Shown here: in pieces, positions 3,716-6,058 of the stretch
Numbering within the stretch: position 1 is the first letter of the stretch
How the letters are laid out: every line of letters begins with the position of its first letter
Assembly (NCBI GenBank): GCA_023228225.1
Contig: JALOBO010000086.1
Coordinates: forward strand, 1 to 6,058
From: Clostridia bacterium
GTDB lineage: Bacteria; Bacillota; Clostridia; Christensenellales; UBA1242
Reading direction: 5' to 3'
Length of the DNA stretch: 6,058 nucleotides
Program-made: the position numbers and the translations under genes
Notes under the pieces: generated by a model
Databases searched by the model: none
The model's input: the letters and a program-made list of their open reading frames with translations, nothing else
What the model was told of the DNA's origin: nothing

Positions 3716-3756
3716 ATTAATTCTCTCCGATTTTTTAATTCAATCTGTTTTACCAT
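3712..3756 (-). CDS. Possible leaderless 14-aa ORF opening the micro-ORF operon
   Basis: The ATG at 3756 lies about 28 nt from the centre of the TATATATA box, so the transcript would begin at or next to this codon. The peptide MVKQIELKNRRELI is charged and probably helical. The stop overlaps the next ATG as ATGA. It may be a true leaderless leader peptide or just the untranslated leader of the operon. Confidence 0.3.
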   Translation of the reverse strand: MVKQIELKNRRELI

Positions 3757-3780
3757 GATAATAACGTATATCATTTAAAG

Positions 3781-3788
3781 TATATATA
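3781..3788 (-). promoter_or_regulatory. TATA box of the micro-ORF operon
   Basis: TATATATA on the minus strand within TTTATATATAC, about 28 nt before the ATG at 3756. It is the only good TATA box between the 3897-4418 gene and the small ORFs, and so probably serves all of them. Confidence 0.5.
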
Positions 3789-3824
3789 AATTTTAATTTT
3801 ATATTAACCAAAAACTTTATAAAC

Positions 3825-3865
3825 TAATTTTGAACTATTTGGAATTTCCGATTAGTTCAAAATTA
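3825..3865. repeat. 13-bp perfect inverted repeat, terminator or operator
   Basis: TAATTTTGAACTA (3825-3837) is the exact complement of 3853-3865, with a 15-base loop. It begins about 31 bp after the stop of the 3897-4418 gene, and the minus strand continues into a T5 run (3810-3814), which fits a terminator for the right-hand operon. It is also about 40 bp upstream of the TATA box of the micro-ORF operon, so a protein-binding operator is possible. Confidence 0.55.
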
Positions 3866-3896
3866 TATTTATAAATATTTCTAGACTAAATTAGAA

Positions 3897-4418
3897 TTAA
3901 CAAAATATTGTTGCACCTAAATATTCTATTGTTTTAGTATCTGGATAAATCATCCATGTTCCTTTGAAAACTCCTCCCGGATACACATTGCTATCCCACA
4001 AACTAATAATGTAGTAATTTCTATAAACATAACAAATTTCAGTTTTATCCCCTTCAACAAAGGTTCCATTAATATATCCTTTTTCATGATAAACAGTTCT
4101 GGAAATTTCAGATTTAGAAGTAAGATTAGTTAATTTATAAGTAAATGAAGATTCATTCATTTTAACCCAAACTTGTTGATTTCCATTTACAAAACCTTTA
4201 TATAATTTATCATAATTGGAAAACGTAACTTCTTCAGTTTCAAAATTAAACGTAACGTTAATTTCTTTAAATAATTCATCATATTTTTCTAAACTATTAT
4301 CTAATAATTTTTCATTATCAAACATATCAAAAGCTGATATAGATGATATTGCCCAAGCAATTAATACAATAATTATAGCCGCACTCACCATAATTTGCAG
4401 TAATGTATCTTCACTCAT
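3897..4418 (-). CDS. Membrane-anchored hypothetical protein, 173 aa
   Basis: The protein has one N-terminal hydrophobic segment (about residues 6-30: LLQIMV...AISSISAF) after a short acidic start, with no signal peptidase site that I can recognise. The rest is polar and rich in T, N, Y and F, with short alternating strands, as in a small beta-rich domain. It ends in cysteine. It is probably anchored by the N-terminus with the domain outside the cell; family unknown. The ATG at 4418 has AGGTGA nine bases upstream, and that site includes the TGA stop of the gene before it, so the two genes are co-transcribed and probably coupled. A 13-bp inverted repeat follows the stop. Confidence 0.8.
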   Translation of the reverse strand: MSEDTLLQIMVSAAIIIVLIAWAISSISAFDMFDNEKLLDNSLEKYDELFKEINVTFNFETEEVTFSNYDKLYKGFVNGNQQVWVKMNESSFTYKLTNLTSKSEISRTVYHEKGYINGTFVEGDKTEICYVYRNYYIISLWDSNVYPGGVFKGTWMIYPDTKTIEYLGATIFC

Positions 4419-4427
4419 AAATTCTTT

Positions 4428-4694
4428 TCACCTAAAATATTCATTTAAAATACGATGTTGATTAATTGCTTTATCAGAACGTTTTTTACATGATTCTGTA
4501 CAACTATTATAAACTTCTGAAAAATCAGAAGATGTTCCAATTACTTTCCAATCATATATTCCTTCTCCATAATCATTAAACGCATCAAAATACTGTTTTA
4601 GAAAAGCTTCCCAATAATCTTTAGATTGAACTTCATTGGGTTTACCATCATTCCAACTATGATGAACTGAAATTGCTACATATAGAACTGTCAT
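4428..4694 (-). CDS. Hypothetical 88-aa protein, first gene of a two-gene operon
   Basis: I do not recognise this protein. It begins with a hydrophobic strand (MTVLYVAISVHHSW), then an aromatic, acidic middle part (YWEAFLKQYFDAFNDYGEGIYDW) and a basic C-terminus with C65 and C69 (CTESCKKR). There is no membrane segment of sufficient length. The ATG at 4694 has no ribosome binding site. A TATATA box centred near 4724 predicts a start about 4 nt before the ATG, so the mRNA is nearly leaderless. The stop lies 9 bp before the next ATG and forms part of its ribosome binding site. The membrane-anchored 173-aa protein is its probable functional partner, which is inference from the operon only. Confidence 0.75.
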   Translation of the reverse strand: MTVLYVAISVHHSWNDGKPNEVQSKDYWEAFLKQYFDAFNDYGEGIYDWKVIGTSSDFSEVYNSCTESCKKRSDKAINQHRILNEYFR

Positions 4695-4721
4695 TTACTA
4701 CTATACATTAAGTTTTAAAAA

Positions 4722-4727
4722 TATATA
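4722..4727 (-). promoter_or_regulatory. TATA box of the 88-aa / 173-aa operon
   Basis: TATATA within TTATATATT on the minus strand. A start 26 nt downstream falls near 4698, next to the ATG at 4694, implying a nearly leaderless mRNA. Confidence 0.5.
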
Positions 4728-5012
4728 ATACTATGTATAAAAAATTAGAATGTAAAATTACAACTAATAAAACAAATCACAAAGAAATTAATAGGAAATA
4801 TACCAAAAAAGGATTATGTTTTATCGCCCGCCATTAAACAATACATTAATTTAAAGTTACCAAATTATGCACAATAACGCATGTTTAAAAAAAATAAATA
4901 TATTTAAATATTAAGCACTAAAATAATTTATTTAAATACAGGTCATCATATATTTAGTAATATATTATACTAAATTAAATACAATTAAGATATAATTAAT
5001 ATTTAATATTAA
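4728..5012. other. Gene-free AT-rich stretch, possible small RNA
   Basis: No coding ORF is convincing on either strand. In minus orientation, a TATA-like stretch (about 4896-4904), a GC-rich patch GGCGGGCG (4825-4832) and a T6 run (4805-4810) are ordered as expected for a small RNA of roughly 65-70 nt. I found no convincing fold for it. The part nearest 5013 holds a TTTAGTA/TACTAAA inverted repeat (4953-4974). Confidence 0.3.
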
Positions 5013-5016
5013 TTAT
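4992..5016 (-). terminator. 10-bp stem-loop at the stop of the four-TM gene
   Basis: ATAATTAATA pairs perfectly with TATTAATTAT around a five-base loop (11 bp if the flanking T:A pair is counted). It overlaps the stop codon at 5013-5015. The stem is entirely A:T, so it is weak as an intrinsic terminator but may mark the transcript end. Confidence 0.4.
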
Positions 5017-5516
5017 ACATTACATAACTTGAGTGTCGGTACTGCAATTATAAAGATACATATAGCCGCAATAGCACCACAAATAAATGGATTCGCACTT
5101 GATAATTCTTCCGTTCCTATAGCAACTAAACATCCTGTTATAATACCACCTACTAATGCTCCAAAAATAGATAATAATATATGGTAATAATCATCTACAA
5201 AATTTTTAATTTTATCTGGATTCTGCCGATTCCAGCACCATAAATATGAATATACCACAACACATGTCGGAATAGCAATTATAACATATACAAACCACGG
5301 AATTTCAGTAAAAAATTTTCCAATGGGAGTCAAAATCGATAAACCCCACGTAATACATTCATTCCATATTGTAACTAAACTACCCCATAGTGAAATAATA
5401 CAAAATACTATACTTGCTATCATAGCAAGGATAATTCCAGCAATAGCCCCCCATTTCAACAATTTAGTAAATATTGAAATTGACTTTTTTATAGTGCATT
5501 TAATAATGTTTGACAT
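5013..5516 (-). CDS. Four-span membrane protein, 167 aa
   Basis: Four membrane segments can be read: about residues 23-51, 73-94, 111-133 and 143-162. The N-terminus carries K7, K10, K11, K18 and K21, and the loop 95-107 is basic (NRQNPDKIK). This gives both termini and the central loop in the cytoplasm by the positive-inside rule. Segment 3 has the small-residue pattern GALVGGIITG, suited to close helix packing. Cysteines occur in or near all segments. I cannot assign a transporter or channel family. The ATG at 5516 has only a weak GAG-containing site upstream. A TATATATA box at 5558-5565 predicts a leader of about 20 nt, so the gene is probably transcribed alone. Confidence 0.8.
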   Translation of the reverse strand: MSNIIKCTIKKSISIFTKLLKWGAIAGIILAMIASIVFCIISLWGSLVTIWNECITWGLSILTPIGKFFTEIPWFVYVIIAIPTCVVVYSYLWCWNRQNPDKIKNFVDDYYHILLSIFGALVGGIITGCLVAIGTEELSSANPFICGAIAAICIFIIAVPTLKLCNV

Positions 5517-5557
5517 AATATTTTACTCTTGTTTTAGTAATATATTATGTGCAATAC

Positions 5558-5565
5558 TATATATA
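5558..5565 (-). promoter_or_regulatory. TATA box of the four-TM gene
   Basis: TATATATA on the minus strand, within AATTATATATAG, with a predicted start near 5535. It follows the stem-loop behind the 61-aa gene, so terminator and promoter are adjacent. Confidence 0.5.
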
Positions 5566-5568
5566 ATT

Positions 5569-5585
5569 TTTGATTTGGAATCAAA
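5569..5585 (-). terminator. 7-bp stem-loop after the 61-aa gene
   Basis: TTTGATT pairs with AATCAAA around a three-base loop, starting immediately after the stop codon at 5586-5588. There is no T-run on the minus strand, so its role as a terminator is uncertain. Confidence 0.4.
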
Positions 5586-5771
5586 TTAAAAAATGTTAAA
5601 AAAAGATATAATTAAAAATAATCCTATTAAATAACTTCCAACTAATAAAATAAATATAATCATTCCATTACGCAGATTAGAATTAGCTGATTCATTTTTT
5701 TCTTTTAAAAGTTGAGTCGTTATTTTTTTCTCTTCAATTAATTCTCTTAATAATTCTTCAGTTGATGTCAT
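5586..5771 (-). CDS. Small protein with coiled coil and one membrane span, 61 aa
   Basis: Residues 4-33 are charged with a heptad-like pattern (EELLRELIEEKKITTQLLKEK), typical of a short coiled coil. Residues 37-60 form one membrane span (MIIFILLVGSYLIGLFLIISFF). R34 precedes the span, so the N-terminus is probably cytoplasmic and the protein tail-anchored. This layout is shared by many small viral membrane proteins, including some that work with lysis or superinfection exclusion, but no family is recognisable. The ATG at 5771 lacks a ribosome binding site. ATTAAATA (5797-5804) would place the transcript start about 3 nt upstream, so it is probably leaderless. Confidence 0.65.
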   Translation of the reverse strand: MTSTEELLRELIEEKKITTQLLKEKNESANSNLRNGMIIFILLVGSYLIGLFLIISFFNIF

Positions 5772-5796
5772 TATAATATAATATATGTGATATACG

Positions 5797-5804
5797 TATT
5801 TAAT
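5797..5804 (-). promoter_or_regulatory. TATA-like box of the 61-aa gene
   Basis: ATTAAATA on the minus strand, within ATACTATTAAATAC, the same string that lies between the TATA box and the start box in promoter module copy A. The distance to the ATG at 5771 is about 29 nt, which fits leaderless transcription. Confidence 0.4.
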
Positions 5805-5816
5805 AGTATTGTTGTT

Positions 5817-5835
5817 AAAAAATCAATTAAAAAAA
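5817..5835 (-). terminator. Double oligo-T terminator after the partial gene
   Basis: On the minus strand T7 (5829-5835) and T6 (5817-5822) follow each other within 20 bp directly after the stop codon at 5838-5840. Tandem T-runs are typical archaeal transcript ends. Confidence 0.5.
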
Positions 5836-5837
5836 GT

Positions 5838-6058
5838 TTATGATAAATAAATATCTGTAGTCAAACCATTTTCAGGAATATATAATTTATATTCTGTCCA
5901 ACTACCTTTATCCATTTCAAATATTAACCATTTACATTTTGGAGTAACCTCACATATTTCTAATTTGGGTGTATCATCACTTATAATAATCTTTGTTTTT
6001 TTAGCTGGTAATGTTCGCAAAGAATAAGTTTGATCATTCTCTTTAATATAACAATTGA
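5838..6058 (-). CDS. Hypothetical protein, 5' end outside the window
   Basis: The frame is open from the window edge to the TAA at 5838-5840, giving 73 visible codons. A TTG at 6020 could be called as a start, but the frame continues upstream without stop (NCYIKENDQTYSLRTLPAKK...), and no ATG in frame or ribosome binding site is seen, so I treat it as truncated by the window. The visible part is polar with short strand-like stretches (KIIISDD, WLIFEMD, YKLYI), two cysteines and no membrane segment. It is not recognised. It has its own oligo-T terminator, separate from the 61-aa gene. Confidence 0.6.
   Translation of the reverse strand, partial: NCYIKENDQTYSLRTLPAKKTKIIISDDTPKLEICEVTPKCKWLIFEMDKGSWTEYKLYIPENGLTTDIYLS

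Noticed and set aside
4216..4461. 81-codon plus-strand ORF.
   Set aside because: Antisense to the 173-aa gene and its ribosome binding site; no start signals of its own.
5323..5589. 88-codon plus-strand ORF.
   Set aside because: Antisense to the four-TM gene and its promoter; no start signals.

Overview
This window looks like an accessory region, probably a provirus, plasmid or other mobile element, of an AT-rich archaeon, most likely a methanogen. The strongest archaeal marker is the tRNA-Tyr gene: a short variable loop, a C1:G72 pair and an insert right after the anticodon. Bacterial tRNA-Tyr has a long variable arm and G1:C72. Other support: TATA boxes about 25-28 nt before predicted starts, several nearly leaderless genes, AGGTGA-type ribosome binding sites, oligo-T terminators, and TATA + 'TGCAA' promoters like methanogen stable-RNA promoters. 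The exact host cannot be told from the sequence.

Left part (1-2280): one small plus-strand gene (240-485) converges on a minus-strand operon read from about 2241 down to 477. The operon holds a Cys-rich protein (1827-2228), a possible 17-aa ORF, a coiled-coil-flanked protein (1216-1755), a 115-aa protein and a protein with a CxxCxxC...CPLED pattern (477-812). The two Cys-rich products resemble small zinc-binding-type proteins common in phages and proviruses. No product has an assignable enzyme activity. This part is visibly richer in GC than the right part.

Middle (about 2279-3069): a minus-strand stable-RNA cluster built as two transcription units. Each starts with the same module, a near-identical 79-bp copy of a TATA promoter, a TGCAATC start box and a leader hairpin. 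Unit 1 continues into an unrecognised structured RNA, an intron-type tRNA-Tyr, an isolated T-arm-like element and a T6 run. Unit 2 continues into tRNA-Met(CAT), a tRNA-like gene with perfect acceptor, D and T arms but a large extra arm, a degenerate tRNA and a T7 run.

Right part (about 3199-6058): very AT-rich and wholly minus-strand. It starts (in transcription order) with a partial gene at the window edge, then a coiled-coil/one-TM protein, a four-TM protein, a two-gene operon (88-aa soluble protein and a membrane-anchored 173-aa protein), then a chain of very small ORFs (3199-3756) linked by overlapping start/stop codons and encoding small membrane proteins. Stem-loops or T-runs lie at or after most stop codons.

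The most unusual items are the duplicated promoter-leader module, the structured RNA whose helix can alternatively pair with the tRNA-Tyr acceptor strand, the enlarged tRNA-like gene, and the chain of coupled micro-ORFs with an in-frame TAG.
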